A model generated the notes under the pieces. That model worked only from the letters and a program-made list of their open reading frames with translations, did no database searches and was not told where the DNA came from. This document shows positions 1 through 12,109 of a stretch of 64,000 bases of DNA, piece after piece (within the stretch, counting starts at the first letter, position 1; every line of letters starts with the position of its first letter). The stretch is from Daphnia carinata (Eukaryota > Arthropoda > Branchiopoda > Diplostraca > Daphniidae), in the NCBI RefSeq assembly GCF_022539665.2, contig NC_081333.1, forward strand, positions 6,198,971 through 6,262,970, in the 5' to 3' direction. A program made the translations under genes and the position numbers.

Positions 1-2600
1 GATCTCAATTCTACCTACAAGGATAACTGTGCGATGGGCCTGGAAGGTACATTAAGTTAATGTTCTAATACCCTATTAAACCTATTTTATGATTGATTAC
101 TATTTAAATACACGCTATCTAGCCCAGATCCAGTCAGGTTAAATGGGCGTTAAACCAACCGATTTTTCTTCTAATAAGCATCTAACTTGATTGAGCCTTC
201 CGTAGAATTTTATGGTAGATGTTTTCATGTTGACCTTATACGTATTTGAATATGTCAAATTGAGATATTTTTTGGAGTCTAAACGTTTAAAAGATGTATT
301 GTTGTTCAAAGACCAAATAAAGGCGCATATGAGTTTGCACCTGGCCAAAACTGCTCATTCCAAAGATTTAATTACAAAGCGTTACTTCAAATCGATTTTT
401 ATTGAATATAAAAATGACAGTATCGTTGTTACGCCATGCTATAGAAATTTAATTCATTATAATGGGCTACTATTAAACAAAAAAACGAATCATAAAATTT
501 ATTCTAAACGAATTAAACGTCAAATACAATAATATAATAACAGAAGATTGGCGTTTAAATAGGTCTGGCAGAAAAAGGACAAACTTAAAATCAATAAAAA
601 CAGTCCTACTTCTCCACGGTATTAGTCCTATTTCTCCTCAGCGATAGAAGAGCAAAAAAAACTGTTGAGATACAGAGAGTGAATGAGAGAGGAGCTGGTA
701 GAAGATGGTATGCCTTATATATCCTTATATCTTATGGTATGCCTTATATCAATGCCTTCCTAGCCAATTTTAAAGAAGAAATACTGAAGCTGAAGGTTGG
801 TGGGAATGAGTTTCGTGATAAAATTTTCAGAGTGACTCTTAGCCGGTTACGTAGCGATGCCCCTGCGACGTCATTCGCGTTAAAAATTGCCCCCCATAAT
901 GCGTATTATTATGCCTGCCGAAAATGTACACCAAAAGGCTTGTGGGTTTCGAACCACAGCCAACCAAAAACTGCCGGTCGCGTCACATATCCAGAACTTC
1001 ATGCGCCCCTCCGCACAGACATTAGTTTCCGAGGGCGATTGCAAATACAGCACCATAGTAAAGACAATAACCGTTGAAGACATACTGACCGATATGGTTG
1101 AAGCCCCCTCTTGAATCCCAGTGTTTTTTAATTGCATCGTGATTGCCGTCTATAACTGAATAATAAACTGCCTTAATGATGCATTCTAAGCCCATTTTTA
1201 TTATTTGTCCCTATAGAAGGAAACACGTCCGATTTTTGACGTAATTTGGATGTGGACATTCTAATTTTTGCGGTACGTCCCCGTTTGGACATCCGATGTA
1301 TGTCCCATTGTAGAGCGCTACCCGAAAGGCAATTTCATCTCCTTGTTGGATATCTCTGAAATGTCCGGCTAAGGATGTTCGAACGATGTCCCATTAGTTA
1401 CATCCATAGGATATCTCAATGGCGTAGAAAGACGACGGACCTAAATCTGATCTGCCGACGTCTCTATGATATCCCCAAGAGAAAGTGTGCTAGTAGGGAT
1501 CGCTGGCAAATAAGGTTTTTCTCTTGAAATTCGGAATTTTTCAGAAAACAATGCACTTGACTATTTCAGTCATCCTCTAGACGGTTGCTGATTCCACATA
1601 CGCACCTCCGCAGTTATCATTTATGTCGATTTCCAATGGCTACCCTACAGAGTAGGGTTAGGGCAGTCAGAAAACTAGCCATGACGTCATGCACTAGTCG
1701 GGGCATTGCCAGGTTTTTGGCCCATTGGAACACATTTTTTGTCTTGGTGCAAGCAGACGCTCTTGTAACGCACATTTGTAAACAAAAAATGGCAGGTACT
1801 GAAAGTGTAGGTTGTAGTTTTTGTGTGGAGTGGTTGTAGATTGGTTTATGCCATTAATTGTGGAAAGTTTATTGTCTGCCGATGATATATTTTTTATTAA
1901 ATTAGAATCTAGTAGGAAGTTTCCGATTATTTGTACTTGTAATAATAAAGAAAATAAATATTTTCCTTTTAAAATTTTCAAGTTTTGTGTGTTCATCGTG
2001 TCATGCAGGCTTAGCAAGTATGTCCCAAAAGGCAGAGACTTGCTGTTTGTATTATTGCTTTGGATGCCAACGATGTATCTCGCAGTGAGTGAAATTTCTA
2101 CATCATTTAATGATACTATAGAGATGTGTTTGCCATATGAATTACTTTAATGGAAAAGAATTTTAAACTATAGCAAAAAAATCGTGTTTATTAATATACT
2201 TAAAGTTGTAAACACATTTATTGTTTCTGTAACAATTTCATGAAACGAAAACAGCAAATGTTTTTGATTTTTCTGTGTTGTATAACAATGTTGCGTATCT
2301 CTAAAGAATCGCAATAGCTTTAAAGACCGACAAATCTTAAAGCCCCTGGTTCCCCAATCTTGTACTAATAAGAAAACTAACGAAGTTTACAATACTGTAT
2401 TAAACAGAAAAGGGGACTTCGTTTGACAAGTTTGGAGGGGATTTCGACAGCTGAGTGTCAATTACAAAGAACACAAAAAGAAGACTAAAAGAAGACTGAT
2501 CTGGGTCGGCTTACAAAAGCCCCCAAGAAAACAAAGGAAAAACAAAAGATAGTGAAGCGATAAGGGAGCCCTCTACATGGTCGTACCCTTACCGATCAAA
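1..2600. other. Unassigned AT-rich DNA, no recognised gene
   Basis: No coding region here could be supported. The longest open frames (for example 212-532 and 679-1077 on the plus strand) are about 100-130 codons of low-complexity or composition-driven sequence without a recognisable motif. A stretch around 1200-1480 repeats short words such as GTCC, GACAT and GGATAT, which may be an old transposon remnant but has no clear termini. A weak hairpin at 562-642 is listed separately. Nothing else stands out. Confidence 0.5.
562..642. repeat. Weak hairpin, possible MITE relative
   Basis: The left part contains GGCAGAAAAAGGAC and the right part contains GTCCTATTTCTCC, which pair imperfectly. The words resemble the GGCGGAGAAAnAGG hairpins at 25863-26020 and 28224-28368, so this may be a decayed relative. 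The match is short and may be coincidence. Confidence 0.3.
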
Positions 2601-3521
2601 TCGGTGACAGCGGGCCCTTGTTCGTCACTTCGACGAACAATATTTAAATGAAGACACATTGCATGAAACAAAAAAGGGGGAATTTGGAGACTCAAATGCA
2701 AGGGAAAGAAATGTCGACCACAACACTCTACTGATCACTCTGACGAGTGACGAAGCTGGTTCGACACAGCAACTGATGATGGGTAGCGCTGTTTCAGCGA
2801 AAGCAATGTCGAAGGTGAGTGCAGCTGGCTCCGATGTGTTTCGTCTCTCCAATGAAATCTCCCCTTTTCCAACAGCGGAAGCATAATGAGCGTCGGGCGG
2901 GCAGCTTTGCCCGTTCAGTGGCCGTCCATTCTTCGATAAAGACTTGGCACTGGTCTATGTTGTTTGGCGGCATGGTTTCCACATGATCCATGAAGCACGA
3001 CACCGATGGCGTAAAGCGTGGAACGGCTACATTTGGTGGTGATACCGTGGGAGTGGATGTTGGATCGCCTTGCCTCGGGGAATAGCGTGGTGGGATGGTT
3101 GCCATGATTTCTTCACACAGGACCTTTTCGACGTAGTTTCGGCTGGAAATTAACGCACCGATAGTTTGTTGCACGACACTGGCGTCTAAGGGACGATAAG
3201 TTAGCAACATCCAGGCCCCTTTTTCTTCGCAGTCGAAACTTTGCACTACACCTTTTAGTTGAAATAATAACTTCTTTTAACGAGTCTCTATCTCTTCTAC
3301 TTCCACTATTTTCATTTTCACTGTTACTGTTTGATCTTCGATGGAGGATAGTCACTGGCACTTAAGTTCGACACGAGTTTAAACACAATTTGGGACACTG
3401 CAGAAGTCGACTATCACTGATGGCTGGGAATTTCACAATGCGTTAGACGACGTTCGAAAGAGTAAATTGCCAAAGGGTTTACTAGAGGGCGGTCCTTGAC
3501 AACGTCACGGGGGTTGTCAAC
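2601..3521. other. Unassigned region beyond the BEL/Pao relic
   Basis: On the minus strand this follows the end of the BEL/Pao pol, where a 3' LTR would be expected. Just past the pol stop there is a short inverted repeat (TTGACAAC and GTTGTCAA, about 3493-3516), but no second LTR copy could be matched, so no boundary is claimed. A minus-strand ORF at 2794-3246 (150 codons) is rich in Pro and Thr and ends with several Cys/His residues that do not form a normal zinc knuckle. It could be a gag remnant from another element or chance coding. Confidence 0.35.
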
Positions 3522-4680
3522 TACGGTAATTGGATGGGTTTTTTTCTTCCTTTTTTGGCCAAGCTGGCAGTGAGGGTGTCTGGCTCGTTGCAGTTGTGAT
3601 TTCGTTTTGCGTTGACAGCACGCATACTCTAGTCACGCGACGAGTTAAGGTATTTTTTGCGCCGGAAATTTTTACTTTAGCTACGCGCACGACATTATGG
3701 GCACGCTAGGTAAAATTTCGACTACCCTTCCCAATGGCCACTGCCCCCGAGGAGTTAATGGATCGACAACGAGTACAATATCGTTCACTTCGATGTTTTT
3801 GTGACTCTTGGTCCATTTTTTTTCTTTCGGTGAGGTATGGCAGACATTCGGTGATCCATCTTTTCCAATAATGATTGACAATGAGCTGACTTTGTGTGAA
3901 TTGGTTTCTTGAGATGCTCATATTGTCAAGATCGACGAAAGCCAGCGGGATGTACGGCATTGGTCTGGCGTGTAAAAAATGGTTTGGAGTGAGAGGGTCG
4001 GGATCTTCGGGGTTTACGCTGAGGTGAGTTAGCGGTCGAGCATTAAGCAATGCCCCGATTTCAGCCACAACAGTATTTAACACTTGGTCACTTACGACAC
4101 TATTTCCAAGGGTCACTTTCATAGCTCTTTTGCACGATTGCACGAGCCTCTCCTCAACTCCCCTGAAGTGAGGTCCACTCGGCGGAGAAAAACGCCACTC
4201 GATGTGTCGACAAGTGTTTGAGCTTCCAGGTAGTCTTTGTTGTTGTGTAATTCTTCGACTGCCTCGTTCAACTCCTTTTCTCCAGCTACAAAATTTGTGC
4301 CGTTGTCGCTATACACAACGACTGGCTTTCCCCATATGCTGGAGAATCGAGAAAAGGCCAATAAAAATGCCTCTGCACTGAGGCTGGCAGTCACTTCTAA
4401 ATGCACTGCTCGGGTTGTAAGGCACGTAAAAAGGCAAATCCATCTTTTTTTCGTGCCGTCGCCCTCTCCCTCCTACTTTGACAGTCAGTGAACTAAAATA
4501 GTCGACTCCTGTATGAGCGAACGGGGGTAAGAAAGGCGTTATGCGATGAACGGGTAGCTGAGCCATGAGTGGTGCGACTGGTTGTGAGTTTCTCCGCTTG
4601 CAGGGAATACACTTGTTGAGTAGGGATTTGATTGCCCTTCGTCCAGCGGCTATCCAGTACATCGTTCGAAGTTCGCACAA
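3522..4680 (-). pseudogene. BEL/Pao pol: integrase core and DUF5641-like tail
   Basis: Three open stretches in different frames cover the integrase. 4309-4680 has the end of the HHCC domain (CIPCKRRN) and the first core motif (HTGVDYFS). 4119-4406 has SDNGTNFVAGEKEL, the second catalytic Asp. 3522-4143 has NARPLTH, LTPNHFL and WPLGRVVE, typical of the integrase tail and DUF5641 domain of BEL/Pao elements, closing with a basic TRRVTRVCVL. The frame shifts between the pieces, so no intact integrase is encoded. Confidence 0.8.
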
Positions 4681-5865
4681 TAAGCGGTCGGCTTTGATAT
4701 GGTAATTTCGAACATGAGCATCCCAACTATTAGACTTGTGATACGTTCCTCTGGAGGTAAAATCACTGGATGTCTTGCAACATAGTCGACGGGTGCTTGA
4801 CCAATTCGACCACCCACTCGCATTAGATGTTGTTCATCTATAAATTGTCGAAACTGCTTGTGTTTCGACCGGTTTGGCAGTTCCTTTCCCTTTTTTAAGA
4901 ACAACTCATCTTCTGGGTATGCTACTTCTTGTGCGCGTTGAATGCACATTGCTAGAGATGCTTCAGTTTCGACTGGCGTCAGTTCTCCTGAAGTCACTTT
5001 CAATTTCTTTACTTTGGCACAACAGTTTGCAATGAAACGCAAACACCACGCGAGAACTCGCTCCAGGCGCACTTTGTTTGAATAATATTCTACGCATTGG
5101 TGAATCACATTATCACTGGGCTCCGTTTTCGTTGCGTAGACGTGAATGGCTTCGGGATCTTGATGGTCGTATTGTTCGATCTGATCCCACTTTGGCCATG
5201 ATGGTGGTTCCAACAACACAAAGGCTGGTCCTTGATGGAATTGCTGCAACTCTTTGAGATTGTCGGGATCCAATCCTCTACTGCAAACGTCTGCTGGATT
5301 CATGACTCCTGGAACGTAGCGCCATTGTCGACAATCAGTGTTCATTGGAATCTTTCCAATTCTATGCGCCACTTCGTATTTGACGTTGGCCGAATGGATC
5401 CATCTAAGAACTGTCTGGGAGTCGACGTGAAACGTGATTTGGCTCAGATCCAGGTTCATCTCACGGCAAATTATTATGGCCAGGTGTAAAGCTTCGACAG
5501 TTCCTTGGAGTTCGAGCCGAGGGATCGAGAGCTGTTTTAGCGGTGCGACATGCGTTTTGGCCATGATGAAAGATATGTCGACTCTTTCACTGGCGTACGT
5601 TGTTCGTGCGTATGCGACTGCTCCAAAACCTAGTTGACTGGCATCGGGGAACTGTGATGTGTGCTAAGTTTGACAAACTTTGACACCATTTTTTAAATCA
5701 ACATTTCAAGGGTTCGGGTAGTTCTTCGTCCCAGTCCACCTTGGCTCGCCATACTTCTTGCGTCAACATCTTCATGGCGAACACCATTGGACCAACGAAC
5801 CCAAGCGGATCGTATACAGTGGCCACCACACTTACGAGATTTCTTTTGGTAGGTGTGGCGTGTAA
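4650..5865 (-). pseudogene. BEL/Pao pol: RNase H and integrase zinc domain
   Basis: From 5865 the reading continues in Pao connection-domain sequence (YDPLGFVGPMVF). After a frame break comes a 304-codon stretch with RNase H-like motifs: IPRLELQG, FHVDSQTVLRWI and NPADVCSRG. The end enters the integrase zinc-binding region. DSQTVLRWI and PADVCSRG are conserved in BEL/Pao polyproteins. At least two frame changes show it is not functional. Confidence 0.8.
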
Positions 5866-7231
5866 CTAAACCTTTTCTCCCACCTTGAAAGGGAACGCGT
5901 CGATTTCACTATCCCAAAGGATCCCTAGGGCGCGATCCATAGGCAATTTGTCTAAGTCTAAATCCAGTTTTGGGTTGGCCAAGCCTAATGGTTTGAGCGC
6001 TGCTAGGACCTTTCTTGACGAAGACGACCACTTGGTGAGGTTAAAACCCCCCAGCTGCAACAGTTCCTTTAGCTGGCGGGCCCGTTTGATTGCCTCTTCT
6101 TCCGAATTGAACGAATCCAGATAATTGTCAACGTAGAAACTTGTTCTTACGCTGGCTGCTGCGTCTGGAAATTTCGTTTTGTTGTCTTCAGCTGTTTTGT
6201 TTAAGGCAAACAAACAAGTTGACGGCGACGAGATGGCTCCAAAGACATGAACTGTCATTCTGTAAGTCAGCGGTGACGACGTGCTGTTTGGCGACCGGTA
6301 CGAAAATCGAAAGGCGTCTTGATCCTGTTCTGGAACTAAAACTTGATGATACATCTTCTCGATGTCACTACTGATGGGAATTTGGTGCTTGCGGAAGCGC
6401 AAGATTATTCCAAGTAGGTTTAGGAGGTAGTTCGGACCGCGAAGAAGATTTTTGTTCAAGGAGGTACCTTCACACTCTGCAGAACAGTCGAAGACCATTC
6501 TTGTTTTTGTCGTCAAACTCGTCGAACTTTGAACACCATGATGTGGCATGTAGTTTGTCTTTGGTGTTCTCCTTTTAGCTTCTTCAGTGGACAAGAGACG
6601 AGCATGGCCAAGGTTGATGTATTCTTGAATAACGTCGTCGTATCGGTTGGCGTAGCTGGGGTCTCTCTTGAAGCGACGTTCAATTTGGAAAAGGCGGCCG
6701 AGCGCCATATTACGGTTGTCCGGCAATTCTGGATTGTCGGTTTTCCACATCAAACCGGCTTGATAGTGATTCTCTATGTATTTGGTGGTCCTTTTCAGGA
6801 TCCCCTCTCCTCGACGATCTTCTGCTGACATGAGCGTAGGAGGCTGCATAGAGTCTTTCGACTCTAGCCTCCAAAACCGCTCGACGAGTTCTGAAAGACT
6901 CCTTTCTTCTTCCTTCGATGTGATATGAGCTACGTAATGGCGTGTTTGCTCATGTTCGCTTTGCGGGCCCACTTTGCCTCCCAAGCACCATCCTAACGGC
7001 GTGTTGAAAGCCACCGGTCCAGTCGACCCATCCATTGGTTTAAGCGATTCGCTGTGGTCGTGAGCGTCTGCTACATCGAGGCCAATTAGAATCGTAACTT
7101 GGTCGGATTGGACTTCTGGGAGCTTCAGGCCCTGCAGATGAGGGAATGCCTTTTCTTGTAACCCCGAAAAGTTTGGATTTTGAGCGACTTGTAGATTATC
7201 TACTGCATACGCTCTTCTTGTTGAGAATTGG
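5866..7231 (-). pseudogene. BEL/Pao pol: protease end and reverse transcriptase
   Basis: The longest open stretch, 5866-7035 (389 codons), is a Pao-type reverse transcriptase. It contains the NTPLGW motif typical of the protease-RT junction, TRMVFDCSA in the fingers, SDIEKMYHQV in palm motif A, and FYVDNYLDS at the catalytic YxDD position. That site reads YVDN, with the second Asp replaced by Asn, which should abolish polymerase activity if it is not a sequencing error. Upstream, to about 7231, the same frame holds the end of the A17 protease region (ILIGLDVADAH) but the DTG site is missing. Family assignment is firm; activity is not expected. Confidence 0.85.
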
Positions 7232-8190
7232 CAAACATATTATATGTAACGTCTCCAGGCGGCGCTCTTTGAGAAGACTTAGTGAACCATCTCTGTTATC
7301 CCTTTTGATCGCTGTTTAGGAACGTCTCTCTTTTTTTTTCACAGCCATACTGTAACGACGTCTCTTTGACAACTGCTAAGTATTTTTGTCTTTTTCTCGT
7401 GGTTACATCCATACACTTGTAATCAGTTACTCATAAATCGTCCACTACTTATTCGGCAACTATAACCTGTATGAAATTATTATCGACAAGCAATATTCTA
7501 CACAAGCTGGTATCATTATATATCCTGTATATGAAATGTACAGAAGCCTCGCTTACACTATCCTTGTATATTTTAACACTTCTTGCTTTGAACGAAGTTG
7601 ACCCGTCTCGCGAACTAATGACGAAGTCCACTATGTGAGCATTGACTGGAGTAACTGGGCTCCTTTTAAATCGAGCCTGATGAGAATCTTAACGACGGCG
7701 GTTGCCTTTTGCGTTACTATACTCCATTTCTTGCTTTAATAGAAAAAAAGGACATTGCTGTTCACTTACATATGCCGGCGCACTCCTGCACAATCCAGTT
7801 AAGCTTCATGTGACACTCGGGCACCTGACAACATTCCCACACTTTCTAAGATTTTGGTGGTTGCATCATCATGCTTGGAAGATGCATGCTCCTTGAGGCA
7901 GTACACTAAAATTAAAAAGAATTTAGTAGTCAAATATTGAATGATAAAGATGGCATGAAATAGCTGCACAACCAGCACCCACCAAAGCAGGAGTATTGGG
8001 CATCACAAGAATTATGGCCTTAAGATTAGCCACTTGTGAAAAAATCCCCTGCATGCACAAAAAATATAAGATCAAGGTTTTAATTTTCCAGCAGTATTCT
8101 ATTACTTTTTCAAGTCCTTCAATAGTGATCCCGCTCATTACAGACAACACTAACTGATTTTCTGGTCCATTACATTCGTTCAAATCCCTA
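7232..8190. other. Intergenic, nothing recognised
   Basis: No gene, tRNA or repeat could be supported. Two TGTAACG words at about 7246 and 7351 resemble LTR ends but are not followed by matching sequence. Confidence 0.4.
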
Positions 8191-8194
8191 ACCC

Positions 8195-8650
8195 AGACAG
8201 CACGCCTGGTTTTTTTCCGGGATAAAAACCGTCTTTTCGAAAACATAATGTAGGACCGAAAAAAGGCTGCTTTTATCAGGCCAAGACTGGTTCTTCTTTG
8301 CCAAAACGCACGATACGAAGCGCAATAAAAGAAACGGTCTTTATCGGGCCCAAACTAGGCATATTTCATGACGTTACGCGGTTCGAAACGCCGTGAAAAA
8401 GACGGCTTTTATTGGGCTGAAATCAGGCTTTTTAACCGAAATACACATGGTCTGAAACCCAGACAATACGCCTGGTTTTTCCGGGGTAAAAACCGTCCTA
8501 AAAACTTTATATAGGACCAGATAAAAGACAGCTTTTATCGGTCCCAGACTAGGCATATTCCACGACTTTACGGGGTTCAAAATCCTGTGAAAAAGACGGC
8601 TTTTATTGGGCCGAAATTAGAATTTTGAACCAAAATGCACAAAGACTAAA
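8195..8650. repeat. Diverged tandem duplication (about 266-bp unit)
   Basis: Two copies of a unit start at about 8195 and 8461 with AGACAnnACGCCTGGTTTTT. They share ATAAAAACCGTC, CAGCTTTTATC-like words, GACTAGGCATATT-like words and GAAAAAGACGGCTTTTATT. The second copy lacks about 80 bp of the middle. Further right, 9160-9290 has related words such as CTTTTTTATCCCTGG that look like a partial inverted match to the start of the unit, so the whole 8195-9290 stretch may be one decayed non-autonomous DNA element. Termini are not certain. Confidence 0.6.
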
Positions 8651-9065
8651 CTTATTGTTAAGTGGTTTTTTCTCGTTTTTTGCGAGCTCGAAGTCGACTC
8701 CCCTTTTTATCAAAATGCCTTATCAAATAGCTTACAAAAATCAAGCTATTGAAATAAGTGTAAGCAAAACAAAAAGGGAACCAGGAAAATATATACATTA
8801 ATTTAGCGTAGGAAATCCTCAAAAAAGGCATTAGTTATGATAGGACTTAAATATCAAATAATTCATGTCCTTAAAAAATTTAAAAATCGTTTGGAATTTA
8901 AATTTTTTTTGAATAATTGGTTTAATTACTTTTGAGGGAACTAGGGTTTACCTTAATTTCGACTACATCTTTATGTTTTTAAAACCCTGTTTGTGATCTG
9001 TTGTCGAAAAAAACAGTATTTTCCTACACTTTTCTTGTATTGCTCGGGAATGTTAATTCTAATAG

Positions 9066-9143
9066 GTTAAGAATAGCCCAGTGGAAAGAGCTTCTGAAAA
9101 TGGTGCGGAGACCCGACTTCGATCCCAGCCACAGCAGTCTTTT
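9066..9143 (+). repeat. tRNA-derived sequence (SINE-like relic)
   Basis: A pol III A-box-like word (TAGCCCAGTGG, 9074-9084) is followed about 40 nt later by a B-box-like word (ACTTCGATCCC, 9116-9126). A run of Ts (about 9138-9143) that would serve as a pol III terminator comes next. This is the layout of a tRNA or tRNA-derived SINE head. The anticodon arm does not fold into a convincing stem, so a functional tRNA gene is unlikely. Confidence 0.5.
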
Positions 9144-10290
9144 TTCACTTTGCCTTTAATGTACGGGCGGCCAAAAAACGTTTATTGGCCCAATAGAAGA
9201 CGTCCTTAGGCCCGACCAAAAGAGGTCCTTGGGCCCATGTCACCGTACAAAAAACCTACAAAAGCCCTTTTTTATCCCTGGTTTGGACGTCATAATTACC
9301 AGAATTGGTCGCATTATTTTTCATTGTTTATTCGTATTTTGTCATTTCGAATACAATTTCGAATAAGTAATTTTCTTGTACGACAGGCAGTCTTGTTTTG
9401 ATTACTGTCCTGTTTTTTTCAGAAGGTAGGCTAAATGCTATTTTTATTCGATAATTGATTCGAAAATTTATGCGTTATTCGAAAATTATTCGTGTTCGCG
9501 AATAAGACGTCCATTTTATTCGTTATTCGTTATTCCTTTTCGTTTACTTGGCTTATTCGTATTCGTTTACAAACGAATCAAGTTTTTTCTTATTCGACAG
9601 AACACTGCCTTCTGCTGGGAGATACTGGACACAGTTTTGGGGGTGATATCGGACGCAAACAATATTTCTGGGGCGGGGACTAGGTTGCTTAGTTACGGAA
9701 AAAAATCGTAAACAAAGGCTGAAACCTGAGAGTTCCAAAGTATTGTCTTCTATCTCCTTCTGATAATGGAAACCGATAATAAATAAATAGTTGATACTTA
9801 ACAATCCCCTCCTATTTTCATTTTTTTCAAGCTACCCTGTCCATTCCACCCCACCCCCCCCCCAGTCAATCATTGACGAATTTCGATAAAATTACATTTA
9901 GTATACGGTATTTTTAATATATACATAAATAGCTTAATGAAATCTCAACGTCACACTATTTTTTCGAAGCATGTATTTTCAATATATAAATTTTTACATA
10001 CCATGTCTAATGTGGTACACCGGATGTCCAGTTTTTCCCCCTAAATTTTATTTTTCTATTAATATTTTCGTTTTTTTAATGTATTTACGCCTAAACTACC
10101 ACCAATTTCAATAAAAAAAATTGTGAACATAAAGTAAAGTACACTTTACAACATAATGTCTTTCGAAGCGCTAAAATCATTTTATTTTCAGAGATAATGA
10201 CAAAATAAATTTTTTGTCCAATTTGGGTCCGCTCTCCCCTACGCACTTTTCTCGAAAGCCTTTTGATCGTCATCCGACCAAACGAAGGGT
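9144..10290. other. Intergenic, AT-rich, short simple repeats
   Basis: The stretch contains repeats of TTATTCG/ATTCG words (about 9430-9590) and C-rich and T-rich runs (9840-9860), but no supported gene. The minus-strand open frame at 9553-9804 shows no recognisable motif. Confidence 0.4.
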
Positions 10291-10294
10291 TTGT

Positions 10295-11734
10295 TTAGTG
10301 CATTTTTATGGATTTTGCGGTTAGTGGTTGGGCAAAAGCTCCGAAATTTTTGATAAAGCGTCGATAATACCCAGCTAATCCTATAAAGGATCGTACTTCT
10401 TCTGACGTTGGAACTTTATATTTAGCTATTTTGTCTGGGTCCGGGCCGATACCGTCGGTGGAAATGATATGCCCCAGATAATTTACTGATTGTTTCATGA
10501 ATTGACATTTTTTTAGTTTAAATTTTAATCCTGCGTTTTTAATTAAAGAGAAGACTTCCCGAATGTCTCTCAGATGGCTTTCGAGGGAGTCGGAAAAAAT
10601 GATTATGTCATCTAAATAAACTAGGGCTTTCTGCCCTGCAACATCTCTTAATATATGGTTCATTAATCGCTGAAAGGTAGCCGGCGCATTACATAATCCA
10701 AAAGACATTCTAAAGAATTCGTATAGATTATTTTCTACGATAAAGGCAGTTTTTTCTTTAGATGATTCTTCTAGTTCGATCTGCCAATAGCCCGAGGCCA
10801 GATCCAAGTTTGTAAAGAATTTCTTTCCGTACAGTCTATCTAGAGTGCTATCAATTCTTGGGAGTGGGTAAGAATCTTTTTTTGTTAAATTATTTAGTTT
10901 CCTATAGTCGATGCAAAAACGCATTTCCCCTGTTTTCTTGACTATTAAGATTACTGGTGCTGCCCATGGGGATGTTGAATGCCTTATTACGTTCGCTTGC
11001 AACATTTCTTTTATTTGTTTCTCTAATTCTTCCTTTTGGCCCTGGCCTGTACGGTAGGGTCGAAGTCGAATAGGTCCTTTCCCTTCTGTATCAATGAAAT
11101 GTTCAATCAGCCATGTACTCCCTAATCCGGAGTCTTTTGTCGCAAATAGTTCAGTAAATTCATTATGAAGTGCCGCTAAAGGTGTTTTATATTGGGGGTC
11201 GATATCCGGTTCTGGTACGCGTTCCTCGTCAGGAGGATTCGCCTGAGAAGCAGACTCTTGACCTGATGATACTTTGCCTATCAGTTGACAAGAAAATTCT
11301 ACCTCTCCTAGGGAACTATCTCTCGGCAGATTGTGTGCTCTATTAGATTTATTTTCCACAACGATCTGATATTTTCCGTTTCTGTTTCTAGCATTTACAA
11401 AATCGCCTATAAATATTCTCTCAGGTAAATATATACTCTGGGAAAATAAAAAGAGAGAACTGGTGTCCATATTACTGCCAGTTTCCTGAAATGTGGCCTC
11501 CACGTCTTGAGAAGATCTGGGGGCAATTAAGACCCTTTTAACTAAAGTCATGGATGTTTTAACTGTTGGCTCTTGGCTCTTCGGTAATAAACCCGCCTGT
11601 TTGACGTCTTGATTACTTTGCGGTCTATCACGGGCAAGGAATATAGTTTTAGAGCGGCCATCAAAAAGTAAAATCGTGTTTGTCTGCGGCGTCCAAACCC
11701 AATATACATGCTTCAGAAATACCATTCGTGACAA
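10295..11734 (-). pseudogene. Gypsy relic: reverse transcriptase (truncated pol)
   Basis: This is a 479-codon open stretch with the Ty3/Gypsy RT motifs in order: RFCIDYRKLN, PLPRIDSTLD, FFTNLDLASGYWQIE (motif A), FGLCNAPATFQR, the catalytic YLDDIIIFS, and NYLGHIISTDG. It ends abruptly just after the GLAGYYRRFIKNF motif, so RNase H and integrase have been lost. The RT motifs themselves look intact, which suggests the truncation rather than point decay silenced the copy. Upstream the frame differs from that of the protease (see 11661-11954). Confidence 0.85.
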
Positions 11735-11954
11735 TAAATTCTTGGTCTAGTATATTGGCGCCGTAAACAACAGGTAGGGAGACTATCCCTAACGTGAACA
11801 ATTTTCTATTGTGCACCTCGTATAATTCTACGTCAGACTCAGAGCAACTTAGTTGATGTTCCGACGTTATTTGATTAAAAATATCTATATGTAATAGGCT
11901 CCTGGCCGAGCCAGTATCAAATAATGCTTTAAACGGAGTATTGTGAATCTTCAC
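11661..11954 (-). pseudogene. Gypsy relic: retropepsin-like protease
   Basis: A 97-codon stretch contains the active-site motif ALFDTGSARS and the second conserved motif ACILGLDA. It matches the protease at the start of element A pol (ALFDTGASKS, DCILGWDA). It overlaps the RT frame by about 70 nt in a different frame, so a frameshift separates protease from RT. The family is a pepsin-like retroviral aspartyl protease that would act as a dimer on Gag-Pol. Confidence 0.8.
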
Positions 11955-12109
11955 AGAAAGTCGTGGGGCTGCTGATTTACTGAATGCTGTAATTTTTGCG
12001 ACTGATGATAATGTTTCTGGGCGAACTGACCTATTCTCTGTCGACCCTATTCTACATCATAATTTAGCATCATTAATTTAATTGGACCTTATTAAATTTT
12101 TCTTATTGG

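Larger units (their letters stand above)
3522..7231 (-). mobile_element. Decayed BEL/Pao LTR retrotransposon (pol region)
   Basis: Minus-strand fragments follow the BEL/Pao pol order: end of the A17/DUF1758-type aspartic protease (about 7231-7040), reverse transcriptase (7035-5866), RNase H region (about 5865-5000), H2C2 zinc-binding integrase domain, integrase core, and the DUF5641-like C-terminal domain ending near 3522. Reading changes frame at least near 5865, 4660, 4400, 4140 and 3690, so the element is dead. Gag and clear LTRs were not found. A TGTAACG word near 7250 could be an old LTR end but has no partner. Confidence 0.85.

Noticed and set aside
7232-7640. BEL/Pao LTR at TGTAACG words near 7246 and 7351
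   Set aside because: No second LTR copy or matching end could be found, so the boundary cannot be supported.
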